From Cupriavidus taiwanensis (GTDB taxonomy: Bacteria; Pseudomonadota; Gammaproteobacteria; Burkholderiales; Burkholderiaceae), in assembly GCF_900250115.1 (NCBI RefSeq), contig NZ_LT984804.1:2495301-2559300 (forward strand): a stretch of 64,000 bases of DNA. Direction: 5' to 3'. Below, in pieces: positions 9,958 to 19,992 of the stretch. Made by a program: the position numbers and the translations under genes. Under the pieces are notes generated by a model that saw only the letters and a list, made by a program, of their open reading frames with translations, was not told where the DNA came from and did no database searches. Positions within the stretch are counted from its first letter, which is position 1, and each line of letters opens with the position of its first letter.

Positions 9958-11910
9958 TCAGGCCGCCTGCGCCTCGGTGCGGAACACCGCCACCGCCCGT
10001 TGCATCTGCAGAGCCTGCTCCCGCAAGGACTGCGCCGCGGCAGCGGCCTGCTCCACCAGCGCGGCGTTCTGCTGCGTGACCTGGTCCATCTGCGCCACCG
10101 CCTGGTTGACCTGGCCGATGCCGCTGCTCTGTTCGCGCGAGGCCTGGCTGATCTCATCCATCATCGCCGTGACCCGGCCGATGGCGGCGACGGTGCCGGC
10201 CATGGTCGCGGCAACGTCCAGCGCCAAGGTATTGCCCGCGGCCACGCGCTCGCCGGATTGCGAGATCAGCATGCGGATCTCCTTGGCCGAGGCGCCGGTG
10301 CGCTGCGCCAGCCCGCGCACTTCGCTCGCCACCACCGCAAAGCCGCGGCCGGCTTCGCCGGCGCGCGCGGCTTCCACCGCCGCATTCAGCGCCAGGATAT
10401 TGGTCTGGAAGGCAATGCCGTCGATCACCGCGATGATGTCGGCGATGCGCCTCGAGTCGGCGTCGATGGCATGCATGGTCTGCTGCATGCGGCCGACCGC
10501 GTCGCCGCCGGCGCGCGCCGCGACCGTGGCTTCGCGCGCCAGCGCGCTGGCCTGCCCGGCGTTGCCGGCGTTCTGCTGCACGGTGGCGGTCAGCTGCTCC
10601 ATGCTGGCCGCGGTCTGCTCGAGCGACGACGCCTGCTGCTCGGTGCGCTGCGACAGGTCGATATTGCCCTGCGCGATCTCGTCCGCCGCCGCCAGCACGT
10701 TGTGCGCGCCGGCCTTGGTGTCGCCGATCAGCGCGCGCCAGCCCGCGGCCAGCGCCAGCAGGTGCCGCTTGATCTCGCTCAGCTCGTCGCGGCCGCGCAC
10801 CGCAAGCCCGACGCTCAGGTCGCCGGCATTGATGCGCGCAACCATCGCGGCGACCTCGCGCACGTCGGCGCGCATGCCGCGGCTGAAGCCGACAAACAGG
10901 TAGAACGCGGCACCCACCGTCACCAGCGCGATCCCGGCCAGCCACGCAAATTGCCGCGCCTGCGCCGCGGCACGCTGCGCCAGCATCCCGGCGGCGATCG
11001 CGGCAAACTCGCGGCTGGCTTCCGCCACGCCTTCGATGGCGGCGGTGGCTTCGTCGAAATAGGCCCTGGCTTCGATGTCGATGCCGGTCGCCCCCAGCAT
11101 GCGCACCTGCAGGGTGCGATGGAAACGGTCGATCGCGCCCAGCCGTGCCAGCGCGGCATCGATGCGCTCGCGGTTAGCGGGCGCTGCCTTGCCGACGCGC
11201 GCGATGTCGCGCCGTATCGTATCGAGCCCCGCGTGGATCTGCTCGGCCAGCGCGCCCAGGCCCGCCTGCTGCGCGGCGTCCGTATAGCCGCCGCGCGCGA
11301 TGATGCCGGCGCCGCGTCCACGCGCGAGCGCGCTCAGCTCGGCCAGCTGCGGCATCGGGCCCGCCAGCAGGCTGACCAGGTAGTACGAGCCCGTGTCGCT
11401 GTCCAGCGCCAGTTGCGAGCGCTCGGCAACGTCGGCGACAAACGCCTGCGTTTGCCGCACCAGCACACTGTGGCGCTCGAACAGCGGCGCGGCCGCGATG
11501 CCCAGGCCGGGTCCGCGCAATTGCTGCCAGTCCTGCTCCAGCTGTCGCATCCCGGCTTCCAGGTCAAAGCCGGGATTCTGCGCAATGCTGCGCGCCAGGG
11601 CGGCCAGGCTGGCCGCCGCCTTGTCATCGGCCTGGTCGAAGGTGGCGCGAAAGGCGGCGTTGCCCGACAGCACCGCATGCGCGGCGCCACGCCGTACCTG
11701 GGTCTCGCGCATGAAGTCGAGCGCGTGCCCCACCACCGCCAGCCCGCGTATCTCCTGGCTGGTGGTGCTGCGCGCCTGCGCCGCGTCGCGCAGCGCCACC
11801 GACAGCGCGCCGACCAGCGGCACCAGGAACAGCACGGCTATCAGGGCCAGCTTGCGGTGGATATTCAGGCGCGCCATCAGGCGCTCGGCGGGAAGGAACA
11901 CGGCGGGCAT
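9958..11910 (-). CDS. Methyl-accepting chemotaxis protein
   Basis: A 650-residue chemoreceptor. TM1 (about 18-40) and TM2 (about 318-340) flank a long periplasmic helical sensor whose start ([16 protein letters not shown]) resembles nitrate/nitrite-type helical sensors. A HAMP region follows (about 340-395), then the cytoplasmic signalling domain with the invariant hairpin tip [20 protein letters not shown] and the [16 protein letters not shown] segment. There is no C-terminal NWETF-like CheR-binding pentapeptide; it ends TEAQAA. The start could also be the ATG at 11877. The ligand cannot be read from sequence. Confidence 0.9.
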   Translation of the reverse strand: MPAVFLPAERLMARLNIHRKLALIAVLFLVPLVGALSVALRDAAQARSTTSQEIRGLAVVGHALDFMRETQVRRGAAHAVLSGNAAFRATFDQADDKAAASLAALARSIAQNPGFDLEAGMRQLEQDWQQLRGPGLGIAAAPLFERHSVLVRQTQAFVADVAERSQLALDSDTGSYYLVSLLAGPMPQLAELSALARGRGAGIIARGGYTDAAQQAGLGALAEQIHAGLDTIRRDIARVGKAAPANRERIDAALARLGAIDRFHRTLQVRMLGATGIDIEARAYFDEATAAIEGVAEASREFAAIAAGMLAQRAAAQARQFAWLAGIALVTVGAAFYLFVGFSRGMRADVREVAAMVARINAGDLSVGLAVRGRDELSEIKRHLLALAAGWRALIGDTKAGAHNVLAAADEIAQGNIDLSQRTEQQASSLEQTAASMEQLTATVQQNAGNAGQASALAREATVAARAGGDAVGRMQQTMHAIDADSRRIADIIAVIDGIAFQTNILALNAAVEAARAGEAGRGFAVVASEVRGLAQRTGASAKEIRMLISQSGERVAAGNTLALDVAATMAGTVAAIGRVTAMMDEISQASREQSSGIGQVNQAVAQMDQVTQQNAALVEQAAAAAQSLREQALQMQRAVAVFRTEAQAA

Positions 11911-12108
11911 CGATCATCTCGGCGGGGCTTGGTTTTCCCTGCTATCGGCCCGCTTTGGCGAGGCTGAAGCGCAGATGTCAGGGTTTTTTGACGATGCGCA
12001 AATGCGGTGCGGCAAAAGCGCTGAAGTGGGGCAAACGGCGCGCCGATCAGGGGCATGCTGCCCTGTGGGCGAGCCGTGTTGCCGCCATTGCCGCCATTGC
12101 CGGCCCGC

Positions 12109-13371
12109 TCACAACTGCGCGCCGATCAGCGAGGCCAGGCGGTCGCGCAGCCGTTCCCGCCACGGCCGCTTGAGCCAGGCCTCGTAGGTGATGCGGCGCG
12201 ACAGCTGCAGGTCTTCCTCGAAGATCCGGGTCTGCTGCGCGGCAAACGCCGCGTCGAGGATATTGAGCGTGGCCTCGTCATTGAGGCGGAACGAGCGGTT
12301 ATCGAAGTTGGTCGATCCCACCGAGACTAGCAGGTCGTCGACGATCAGCACCTTGCAGTGGTACATGGTAGGTGCGTACTCGGCGATCAGCGCGCCGGCC
12401 TTCAGCAGCTCGCCCCAGCGCCCGCGCGAGGCGGAGCGCACGGTTTCGGAGTCGATATGCTCGCCCGGCACGATCACCCGCACCCTGACGCCTCTGGCCA
12501 GCGCCGCCAGCAGCGCCTTCTCGGTCAGCGCGTCCGGCACAAAATACGCTGCCGACAGGTCGATGGTGCGCGCCGCCGCGGTGATCGCCAGGTGGTACAT
12601 CAGCGCCATGCTCTCGCTGCCGCCGGTCGGCGAACTGCTGAACATCTGCGCCCGGCCGCTGCCGACCGGCGGCAGTTCGGGGAAGTAGTCGGGGCCATGC
12701 GGCACCGCGCCGCTGACCTTGATCCAGTTGTCGAGGAACACCGACTGCATCTGGCCGACCACCGGCCCTTCCACCTCGAAATGCGTATCGCGCCAGTGCT
12801 CGGGGTCCTGCGCATGGCCGGTCCACTCCGGCGCGATGCCGACGCCGCCGGTAAAGCCGATCCGGCCGTCGACCACCAGCACCTTGCGGTGGGTGCGGTT
12901 GTTCAGCTTGCCGACGGTGTACCAGCGCACCGGGTGGTAGCGGCGCACATCCACGCCGGCGCTCGTCATCAGTGCGAGCGCGCCCTTGTCGATCTTGGAA
13001 CTGCCGACCGCATCCAGCAACACCTTGACGCTGACGCCTGCCCTGGCGCGCTCGGCCAGTGCCTGCGCGAATTCATGGCCGATATCGCCCGACCAGTAGA
13101 TATACGACTCGAAATTGATGGTCTTGCGCGCGGCGCGGATCGCGCCCAGCATTGCCGGAAAGATCTCGTCGCCGTTCCGGAGCACGCGGTAGCGGTTGCC
13201 GTCGACCACCGGCGGCCCCAGCAACACCCCCAGTTCACGGGCGAACTGCGGATCTTCCAGGCTGTAAAGGCGGTCAAGGCGGCGCTCGATGCGCTTCTCG
13301 CCCCCGATCAGGTTGTAGGCAACGATGCCCGCCAGGGCAAGCAACACGACGGCGGCGGCAAACGCGAACAT
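12109..13371 (-). CDS. Phospholipase D / cardiolipin synthase family protein
   Basis: A 420-residue protein with an N-terminal membrane anchor (MFAFAAAVVLLALAGIVAYNL) and two PLD catalytic motifs: HRKVLVVDGRIGFTGG and HCKVLIVDDLLVSVGSTNF. This two-HKD plan with a single anchor matches ClsB/ClsC-like cardiolipin synthases, which make cardiolipin from phosphatidylglycerol and another phospholipid at the inner membrane. ATG 13371 is used; a GTG at 13413 would add a short basic N-terminus and is a reasonable alternative. It is convergent with nothing and ends 198 bp from the chemoreceptor start. Confidence 0.85.
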   Translation of the reverse strand: MFAFAAAVVLLALAGIVAYNLIGGEKRIERRLDRLYSLEDPQFARELGVLLGPPVVDGNRYRVLRNGDEIFPAMLGAIRAARKTINFESYIYWSGDIGHEFAQALAERARAGVSVKVLLDAVGSSKIDKGALALMTSAGVDVRRYHPVRWYTVGKLNNRTHRKVLVVDGRIGFTGGVGIAPEWTGHAQDPEHWRDTHFEVEGPVVGQMQSVFLDNWIKVSGAVPHGPDYFPELPPVGSGRAQMFSSSPTGGSESMALMYHLAITAAARTIDLSAAYFVPDALTEKALLAALARGVRVRVIVPGEHIDSETVRSASRGRWGELLKAGALIAEYAPTMYHCKVLIVDDLLVSVGSTNFDNRSFRLNDEATLNILDAAFAAQQTRIFEEDLQLSRRITYEAWLKRPWRERLRDRLASLIGAQL

Positions 13372-13483
13372 GCGGCCCCTTGTCCGAAACCTGGAAAAAA
13401 CGCGGCGGTTCACGCAGGCACCATGAGGTTGGGGCGCGGGGCGGCCCGCGGCGGAGGAGGTAGTGGCCGATTCAGGATAGGCG

Positions 13484-14488
13484 TTATCGGCGCGCCTGGG
13501 GCATTGCGCGCGGCACGCGCGTCCGTTCGACCATGCCGGCGGCCGGGATCGCCTGCCGCATGGCGTCCGCGAACAGGCGCAGCCTGGCCGGATAGAAGCG
13601 CGCATGCGGATAGACCAGGTAGATCGGCAGCGGATCGGCCTGCCATTGCGGCAACAGGTGCAACAGCCTGCCGCTGGCGATGTCGTCGGCAAAGATCCAC
13701 GACGAGCCGACGGCAACGCCCAGCCCCAGCCGGGCCGCGGCATGCAGCGCGTACAGGCTGTCGGTGCTCATGCGCGGCGCGAAGGACAGGCCGTGGCGCG
13801 CCTGGGTCTGCGGGTTCTGCAGCACGATCTCGTTGCGGTAGAACGTGCGCAGCGCCAGCCAGGGCAGGCTTTCCAGGTCCTGCGGGCGGCGCGGCAGCGG
13901 CTTGCCGTCGAACAGCGCCGGCGCGGCGATGACCGCGCGCGGCACTTCCGCCAGGCGCACGGCCACCAGGCCGGGTTCATGCACCTCGCCCACATGGATC
14001 GCGCAATCGATGGCCTCGGCGATGAAGTCCGGGGTCCGGTCGTGCAGCAGCCATTCCACCGCGACCTGCGGATATTGCCGCAGGTAGTCCGCCAGCGGAC
14101 CTACCAGCACCTCCTGCCCGAACGCGTGCGGCACCACCACGCGCAGCGTGCCGCTGGGGGCGTGGCCCACGCCGCGCACCTCGGCCTCGAACCTGGCCCA
14201 GTCGGCCACCAGTTCGCGCGCGCGCTCGTAGCAGCGCGCGCCGTCGGCGGTCAGCTTCATCGCATGCGTGGAACGCTGCAGCAGGCGCACGCCCAGCAGC
14301 CGCTCCAGGGCCTGCAGGCGCCGGCTGATGGTGGGCTGGGTGGTCTGCAGCTGCGCGGCGGCCAGCGACAGGCTGCCGGCCTCGACGATGCGCACGAAGG
14401 TCTGCATCAGGTCGATCCGGTCCGTGCCGGGCGCGGCGCGGGCGGCGGCCGGGGCGGCAGCGGGGTTAGGGGCTGGCTGGCCTTTCAT
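13484..14488 (-). CDS. LysR-type transcriptional regulator
   Basis: A 334-residue LysR regulator. After a low-complexity Ala/Pro-rich leader of about 25 residues comes the HTH (RIDLMQTFVRIVEAGSLSLA through TTQPTISRRLQALERLLG), then a CrgA/DsdC-like effector domain beginning GTLRVVVPHAFGQEVL. ATG 14488 is chosen as the first in-frame ATG close to the HTH. It is divergent from the MFS gene at 14595 across 106 bp, suggesting it controls that transporter. The effector is not predictable. Confidence 0.85.
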   Translation of the reverse strand: MKGQPAPNPAAAPAAARAAPGTDRIDLMQTFVRIVEAGSLSLAAAQLQTTQPTISRRLQALERLLGVRLLQRSTHAMKLTADGARCYERARELVADWARFEAEVRGVGHAPSGTLRVVVPHAFGQEVLVGPLADYLRQYPQVAVEWLLHDRTPDFIAEAIDCAIHVGEVHEPGLVAVRLAEVPRAVIAAPALFDGKPLPRRPQDLESLPWLALRTFYRNEIVLQNPQTQARHGLSFAPRMSTDSLYALHAAARLGLGVAVGSSWIFADDIASGRLLHLLPQWQADPLPIYLVYPHARFYPARLRLFADAMRQAIPAAGMVERTRVPRAMPQARR

Positions 14489-14594
14489 ACGCGTCTCGTA
14501 TAGCCATTGTTCACCCCGCACGTCTACCAGAATCGGCGCGCGTGGACAACACTTCGGGCCATCCCAACCTCTTTGCGAAGCGCGCAAACCCGCC

Positions 14595-15827
14595 ATGTCC
14601 CCTGTTCCCGCAACCTCGCCCGCAACCTCGCCCGCCGCCACGCCGGCCAGCCCGGCCGTGCCAGGGCGCCTGGTCCTGCTGCTTGCCACCAGCGCCGGCC
14701 TGGCGGTGGCCTCGCTGTACTACAGCCAACCCATGCTCGGCGTGATGGCACCCGATTTGCACGCCACCGATGCCACCGCCGGCGCCATCCCCACCCTGAC
14801 GCAGCTCGGCTATGCGATCGGCATCCTGCTGCTGGCGCCGCTGGGCGACCGCTACGACCGCCGCCATATCATCGTGGCCAAGGCGGTGGCGCTGGTCGGC
14901 GCGCTGCTGCTGGCGGGCCTGGCGCCGGGCATCGGCATGCTGCTGGTGTCGAGCCTGGTGGTGGGCCTGTCCGCCACGCTGGCGCAGGACATCGTGCCGG
15001 CCGCGGCTGCACTGGCGCCGGCCGCGCAGCGCGGCAAGGTGGTCGGCACCGTGATGACCGGGCTGCTGCTGGGCATACTGCTGTCGCGGGTGGTCAGCGG
15101 CTTCGTCGCCGCGCACTTCGGCTGGCGCGCGATGTTCGTGCTGGCGGCGGCCAGCATCGCCGCGGTCGCGCTGCTGGCGCGGCGCCAGCTGCCGCGCTTC
15201 GCCCCGGCCACGACGCTGCCGTATCGCGCGCTGCTGGCCTCGCTGGTGACGCTGTGGCGCGAGCATGGCGCGCTGCGCCGCGCGGCGCTGGCGCAGGGGC
15301 TGCTTTCGGTAGGGTTCAGCGCGTTCTGGTCGACGCTGGCTGTGATGCTGCATGGCGCGCCCTTCCACCTGGGTAGCGAGGCCGCCGGCGCCTTCGGCCT
15401 GGCCGGAGCCGCCGGCGCGCTCGGCGCGCCGCTGGCCGGCCGCCTGGCCGACCGCGGCGGTCCGGAACGGGTGACCCGCGCCGGCGCGGCGCTGGCGGCG
15501 CTGTCGTTTGCCGCCATGCTGCTGAGCCCGCTGGTGCCGCCGCAGGCGCAGCTGTGGCTGATCGGCGCCAGCGCCATCGGCTTCGACCTGGGGGTGCAGG
15601 TGACGCTGGTCGCGCACCAGACCATCGTCTATGGCATCGACCCGGGCGCGCGCAGCCGCCTCAATGCCGTGCTGTTCGTCTGCATGTTCACTGGCATGGC
15701 CGCCGGCGCGGCGCTCGGTAGCCTGGCGCTGGCGCGCTTCGGCTGGACCGGCGTGGCGGCGCTGGCCACCGCCGCGGCGCTGTCCGCGCTGGCGGTGCGG
15801 CTGCTGCCGAAGCGCGCGGCGCAGTGA
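14595..15827 (+). CDS. MFS efflux-type transporter
   Basis: A 410-residue, 12-TM major facilitator. The loop between TM2 and TM3 carries LAPLGDRYDRRHIIV, the MFS motif A, and the first half contains LYYSQPMLGVMAPDL, as in the YnfM/arabinose-efflux-like DHA1 branch. The N-terminal 22 residues are a Pro/Ala/Ser-rich cytoplasmic tail. Likely exports a small molecule; the substrate is unknown. It is probably regulated by the divergent LysR gene. Convergent with the sensor kinase at 15841 (13-bp gap). Confidence 0.82.
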   Translation: MSPVPATSPATSPAATPASPAVPGRLVLLLATSAGLAVASLYYSQPMLGVMAPDLHATDATAGAIPTLTQLGYAIGILLLAPLGDRYDRRHIIVAKAVALVGALLLAGLAPGIGMLLVSSLVVGLSATLAQDIVPAAAALAPAAQRGKVVGTVMTGLLLGILLSRVVSGFVAAHFGWRAMFVLAAASIAAVALLARRQLPRFAPATTLPYRALLASLVTLWREHGALRRAALAQGLLSVGFSAFWSTLAVMLHGAPFHLGSEAAGAFGLAGAAGALGAPLAGRLADRGGPERVTRAGAALAALSFAAMLLSPLVPPQAQLWLIGASAIGFDLGVQVTLVAHQTIVYGIDPGARSRLNAVLFVCMFTGMAAGAALGSLALARFGWTGVAALATAAALSALAVRLLPKRAAQ

Positions 15828-15840
15828 ACCGGAACCAGGC

Positions 15841-17724
15841 CTATGCCGCGGGCGCGGCCCCTGCCCCGGGCGTGCCCGCCTCATCGCCCTGCGCCGGTGC
15901 CAGCGGCACCTCTACTGTCAGCGCGGTGCCGCCGGGCGCCGAGCGGATCTGCAGCCGGCCGCCGATCGCCGCGGCACGCACCTGCATATTGCGCAGCCCG
16001 CGCCCGCCGCGCGTGGCCTGGGTATCGAAGCCGCGGCCATCGTCGGCCAGCGTGATGCGGATCGCCTGCGCGGCCGGGTCCGCCTGGGCGGTCACCGTCA
16101 GCGTGCGCGCGGCCGCATGCTGCAGCACGTTGGTGATGCCTTCCAGCAGCAGGTATTGCAGCTCCTGCACCTTGCGCGCGGAGAAATGCGGCAGCGCGGG
16201 CAGGCGTTCGACCTCCCAGCGGATTTCCAGACCGGCATCGGCGATGCGCGGCCCCAGCCGGTAGCGCAGGTTGCCCAGCACCGCGGCCAGGTCGCCGCCG
16301 GTGTCCTGCATCGCATCGATGGAAAGCTTGAGCGAATCCAGCGCATGCCGCACCTGCGTGGCCACCTCCGGGCCGCTGGCCTTGCCCGACTCCAGCATCG
16401 ACAAGGTCGTGACCAGCTGGCTGCCCAGCCCGTCGTGCATGTCGCGCAGGATGCGCCCGCGTTCGCGCAGCGCGGTCTCCTCGGCGGCAATCTTCTGCGT
16501 GCGCGCAAAGGCCGCGCGTAACTGCGCCTCGCGCTGCGCGACGCGCTCGGTCAGCACCTGGTTGGCGTTCTGCAGGCTCTGCACCGCGCTGGTGTAGCGT
16601 TCCACCAGCATCCACGCCATCACCACGCTGAACGGCACCGAGACATAGCGGGTCATCGAATGGACCCAGTAATAGTCGCCGGTCAGCCAGACCTTGATCC
16701 AGTCCGCCAGGAACAGCACCGCCGACACGCCCACGGTGACGGCCAGCAGCGTCGCCTCGCGGCTGGGCCGGCGCAACGCGCCCCACACCATCGCGCCGGC
16801 CACGGTCAGGATGATGCCGACCTTGACCAGCCAGCTCAGCGGAAACACCAGCGGATGGCTGGAAATCGCGGCCAGCGGCGCCAGCACCGGCAGCGCCAGC
16901 AACAGGTAGGCGTTGAGGGTGCGATGCAGCCAGCGCCAGGGCACCCGGATCACCAGCAGGCAGAACCTGGCGATGGCACCCAGGAACACTTCGCGCGCGG
17001 CGGCCACGATATATCCGCGCAGTTCCGCGGGAATGGCGAGGTCATCGACGAAGTAGTCGAGCAGGCGCACGCTCCAGGCAACCTCGGCCAGCCCGTACAG
17101 GCCGAACAGCGGATCGCGCTGGCGCCACCAGATCAGCAGCGCCAGGCCGCCCAGCACGACGCTGAGCACCGCCGCGATCAACGGGCCGACCACGCGCAGC
17201 AGGAAGGCCCGCTCATACTGCGCGCGCACCTCGGCGGCCGGGCCCACCGTCACCGGCAGCAGGCCCGAGCGCGCATAGGCGCGCGCGGCTACGGTGATGC
17301 GCAGCAGGTTGCCGTGCGTGTTGGCCAGCTCGGGCGGCACCGCGACGTAATACGGGCGCTTGGCCAGCGCCGACGCCGGTGCGTCCAGGCGCCCGCCGGC
17401 CGCGATCAGCACGCCGTTGAGGCGCATCTCGTAGCTGCCGCCGGCCCACGGCACGAACAGCCCGCCCGGCGCCGCCGCGGGCCAGTTGCGGTCGAAGCGC
17501 AGTTCGTAGACCACGGTGCCTGACTTGCCCGGCATCACCCGGTCCCAGTAGTCGGGCAGCGTCAGCGCGCGCGCCGGCAGCACGGTGCCGTCCGCGAGCG
17601 TGGCCGCGCGCGTGGCCTCGGCCAGCGCCATGGTGTCCGCCGCCGCCATGCGGGGCAGCAGCAGGCCGGCCCACGCTAGCAGCAGGGCCAGCACGGTGCG
17701 CAGCGAGGGCGGCCAGGACGGCAT
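15841..17724 (-). CDS. Sensor histidine kinase with 7TM DISM-like input
   Basis: A 627-residue kinase. A signal-like N-terminus and a periplasmic beta-rich domain (about 30-180) precede seven membrane helices (about 190-390), the plan of 7TMR-DISM receptors. A coiled coil leads to the HisKA_3-type phosphoacceptor His430 in RDMHDGLGSQL, then the N-box LLLEGITNVLQHAA and the ATP-binding DDGRGFDTQ with a terminal GGTALTVEVPL. This NarX/NreB subclass pairs with LuxR-type regulators, as seen with the gene immediately upstream at 17732-18424 (7-bp spacing). The periplasmic fold suggests a carbohydrate-like or envelope ligand, but nothing specific can be said. Confidence 0.88.
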   Translation of the reverse strand: MPSWPPSLRTVLALLLAWAGLLLPRMAAADTMALAEATRAATLADGTVLPARALTLPDYWDRVMPGKSGTVVYELRFDRNWPAAAPGGLFVPWAGGSYEMRLNGVLIAAGGRLDAPASALAKRPYYVAVPPELANTHGNLLRITVAARAYARSGLLPVTVGPAAEVRAQYERAFLLRVVGPLIAAVLSVVLGGLALLIWWRQRDPLFGLYGLAEVAWSVRLLDYFVDDLAIPAELRGYIVAAAREVFLGAIARFCLLVIRVPWRWLHRTLNAYLLLALPVLAPLAAISSHPLVFPLSWLVKVGIILTVAGAMVWGALRRPSREATLLAVTVGVSAVLFLADWIKVWLTGDYYWVHSMTRYVSVPFSVVMAWMLVERYTSAVQSLQNANQVLTERVAQREAQLRAAFARTQKIAAEETALRERGRILRDMHDGLGSQLVTTLSMLESGKASGPEVATQVRHALDSLKLSIDAMQDTGGDLAAVLGNLRYRLGPRIADAGLEIRWEVERLPALPHFSARKVQELQYLLLEGITNVLQHAAARTLTVTAQADPAAQAIRITLADDGRGFDTQATRGGRGLRNMQVRAAAIGGRLQIRSAPGGTALTVEVPLAPAQGDEAGTPGAGAAPAA

Positions 17725-17731
17725 GGCGCGC

Positions 17732-18424
17732 TTACAGGGACTTGAGCAGGCCGAGCTTGGCCGCCTCGAACACGGCCTCGCCGCGCGAGCGCACCGCCAG
17801 CTTGCCGTAGATGTTCTTGATGTGCGACTGCACGGTATGCACGCTCAGCCCCAGGTAGCGGGCCGTTTCGGCGTAGGTATAGCCGCGCGAGATCAGGTCC
17901 AGGATCTCGTTCTCGCGCACCGACAGCACCACCGCGCCCTCACCCACAGCGGTGGCCGCGCCGGTGGCCGCATCGCGCGCCGCCTCCGGCGGCCCGCCGC
18001 GCAGCCGGTTCACCACCTGCCGCGCGATCAGCGGGCTCATCGGCGAGCCGCCCGCGCGCAGTTCGCCGATCGAGGCCGCGATGCGGTCGGTGGTTTCATC
18101 CTTGAGCAGGTAGCCGATGGCGCCGGCCTCGATGCTGGCCAGCACGTGCTGGTCATCGCCGAACACGGTCACGACCATGCAGTCGCAGCCGGGATAGCGC
18201 AGGCGCGCGTTGCGGATCACGTCGATGCCGCTGCCGTCGGGCAGGCCGAGGTCGCACAGCAGCACGTCGGGCTGGTGCTGCGCCAGCCATGCCAGCGCCT
18301 CCGCCACGGTCGCGGCACAGCCCTGCACCACGGCATCCGCCGCATGCAGGTCGACCGCCTGCACCAGCCGGCGCAGCGCCAGGGGATCGTCTTCGACGAT
18401 GAGGACTCTTGTTGTGCTTGCCAT
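17732..18424 (-). CDS. LuxR-family response regulator
   Basis: A 230-residue NarL/FixJ-type regulator: receiver domain with phosphoacceptor Asp58 in VLLCDLGLPDG, switch Lys in YLLKDETTD, a linker rich in Ala/Gly, and a C-terminal HTH (about 165-225, LSVRENEILDLISRGYTYAETARYLGLSVHTVQSHIKNIYGKL broken across motif positions). ATG 18424 places the start directly before TTRVLIVEDD. It precedes its cognate kinase gene by 7 bp in one operon. The 303-bp gap 18425-18727 to the divergent lipoprotein operon shows no operator I can defend. Confidence 0.9.
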   Translation of the reverse strand: MASTTRVLIVEDDPLALRRLVQAVDLHAADAVVQGCAATVAEALAWLAQHQPDVLLCDLGLPDGSGIDVIRNARLRYPGCDCMVVTVFGDDQHVLASIEAGAIGYLLKDETTDRIAASIGELRAGGSPMSPLIARQVVNRLRGGPPEAARDAATGAATAVGEGAVVLSVRENEILDLISRGYTYAETARYLGLSVHTVQSHIKNIYGKLAVRSRGEAVFEAAKLGLLKSL

Positions 18425-18727
18425 GCCTGTATTCCCGAGCCACGCCGCGGTGCGCCCCTGTATTGCCGCGCTGTGCGCACGTTGCGCCGGCACGACGGCG
18501 GATTCTGACATATCCCGCCCGCGCGCGGACGGCCCCGGCGGGCCCCTTCAGGGTAAACGCCGCCGCCCGTACCGATCGCACGCCCGCACGCCGTTGCCCA
18601 TCCCATATTCTGGGGAGGCGTCGGCCCGGGCCTGCTCCTATGATCGCGGCAAAACAGCCCCGCCGGTCCGGATCCCGGCTCCGAGCGCGGGCGACAAAGC
18701 CATGACGGGAATACGGGGAGCAAGACC

Positions 18728-19450
18728 GTGACAGACAAGACAGCCGGCACACCGGCCGCACGGGAAATCGGGGAAGCAGGGGGAAAAGCCGCGCGCACCA
18801 TCCCGCCAGCGGCCGCGCTGCGGCTGGCCGGCGGGATGGCGGCAGGCGGTCTGGCGATGCTGCTGGCCGGTTGCCTCGCCACCGCGCCGAACGCCGCCGG
18901 CGTGGCCGCCATGGAGCTGGACCCCGGCCGCAAGGGCGCGGTGTCCGGCGTGGGCCTGGAGGGCCACGACATCGTCGCCATGGCCGACCAGATGATGCGC
19001 GACATCCTGGCGCAGCCGCGCTTCGCGCCCGGCCGCGATGGCAAGCGCCCGCGCATTGCCCTGGACGGCGCCAACTTCATCAACGACAGTGCCCAGCCGC
19101 TGGACCGCCAGCTGATCGTCGACCGGCTGCGCGTTAGCCTGAACCGCGCCGCGCAGTCGCGCATCCAGTTTGTCAGCAGCCAGACTGCGCTGGTCGAGCG
19201 CGAACGCCAGGCCAAGCGCAGCGGCGCCACCGACGCCGGCACACTGGGACTGGCCCGCGCGCGGCTGGGCGCCGACTACAGCCTGTCCGGCCGGATCGGT
19301 TCGCTCGACAGCCGCAGCGCCGCCACCGGCATGGTGCAGCGCTACATGCAGATCTCGTTCGAGCTGGTCGAGGTGGAAACCGGCGAACTGGTCTGGAGCA
19401 ACATCTATGCATTCCAGCGCGCCGCGGCGGACGATGTGGCCTATCGCTAG
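18728..19450 (+). CDS. LpoB-like outer-membrane lipoprotein
   Basis: A 240-residue lipoprotein with GTG start (GGGAG ribosome site 7 bp upstream). An unusually long hydrophilic leader precedes the signal helix and lipobox LLAGC with Cys49. The mature part resembles the LpoB family (activators of the PBP1b peptidoglycan synthase): VGLEGHDIVAMADQMMRDIL, RIALDGANFINDSAQPLD and TGMVQRYMQISFELVEVETGELVW. First gene of a four-gene envelope operon (18728-22194), overlapping the next gene by 17 bp. A role in peptidoglycan synthesis is inferred from family only. Confidence 0.75.
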   Translation: MTDKTAGTPAAREIGEAGGKAARTIPPAAALRLAGGMAAGGLAMLLAGCLATAPNAAGVAAMELDPGRKGAVSGVGLEGHDIVAMADQMMRDILAQPRFAPGRDGKRPRIALDGANFINDSAQPLDRQLIVDRLRVSLNRAAQSRIQFVSSQTALVERERQAKRSGATDAGTLGLARARLGADYSLSGRIGSLDSRSAATGMVQRYMQISFELVEVETGELVWSNIYAFQRAAADDVAYR

Positions 19451-19937
19451 CCGCCGCGGCGCGCACCCGGTGGCCTGGCTGGCGGCAGCGCTGCTGGCCG
19501 GCTGCGCCGCCACGCCGCCCGCCCATACCGGCTGCACGCCGTGGCAGCAGCAGCGCGCGCGGCCGTCCCTGCCGGTCTCGTTCCTGTCGCCGGAGCTGGC
19601 CGCCATGGTGGCTATACCTCAGGCCGACACCGCCTCCGCGCCTAACGCCGGCGGGCAGGGCGCGGTCCGCGCCGGCCTGCACAACTGCACCGAATCCGAC
19701 GTCGCGCTGCTGGTACGCACGCGCTTTGGCGCGGCGCAGCCGGGTGTCGCGAGCGAGCCGCCCAGCGCCTGGCGCACGCTGGTGCTGCCGCCCCGCACGC
19801 AGGTCGACTACGCCGAGCATGCCGTCATGGCCGGCTCCGTGCCGGCCGCGCTGGAGATCCTTGACGCCCAGCGCGCGCAGCAGCCCTACCGGCCGGGACA
19901 GCACTATCCCGTGCTGCCCGGCCCGGCGCGGCCGTGA
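19434..19937 (+). CDS. Small lipoprotein, YcfL-like by position
   Basis: A 167-residue lipoprotein whose ATG at 19434 lies inside the end of the LpoB-like gene, implying translational coupling. Signal peptide with lipobox LLAGC (Cys24). The body has a beta-sandwich-like stretch LHNCTESDVALLVRTRFG followed by WRTLVLPPRTQVDYAEHAV. In enterobacteria lpoB is neighboured by ycfL (DUF1425), which has a similar size and a comparable core, so an analogous role is possible; similarity is too weak to name it. Confidence 0.6.
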   Translation: MWPIASRRGAHPVAWLAAALLAGCAATPPAHTGCTPWQQQRARPSLPVSFLSPELAAMVAIPQADTASAPNAGGQGAVRAGLHNCTESDVALLVRTRFGAAQPGVASEPPSAWRTLVLPPRTQVDYAEHAVMAGSVPAALEILDAQRAQQPYRPGQHYPVLPGPARP

Positions 19938-19992
19938 CGGCCGGCCCGCACCGCAGCACCGACCTCCCCTGACGCCTTTCCACGCCCCACCC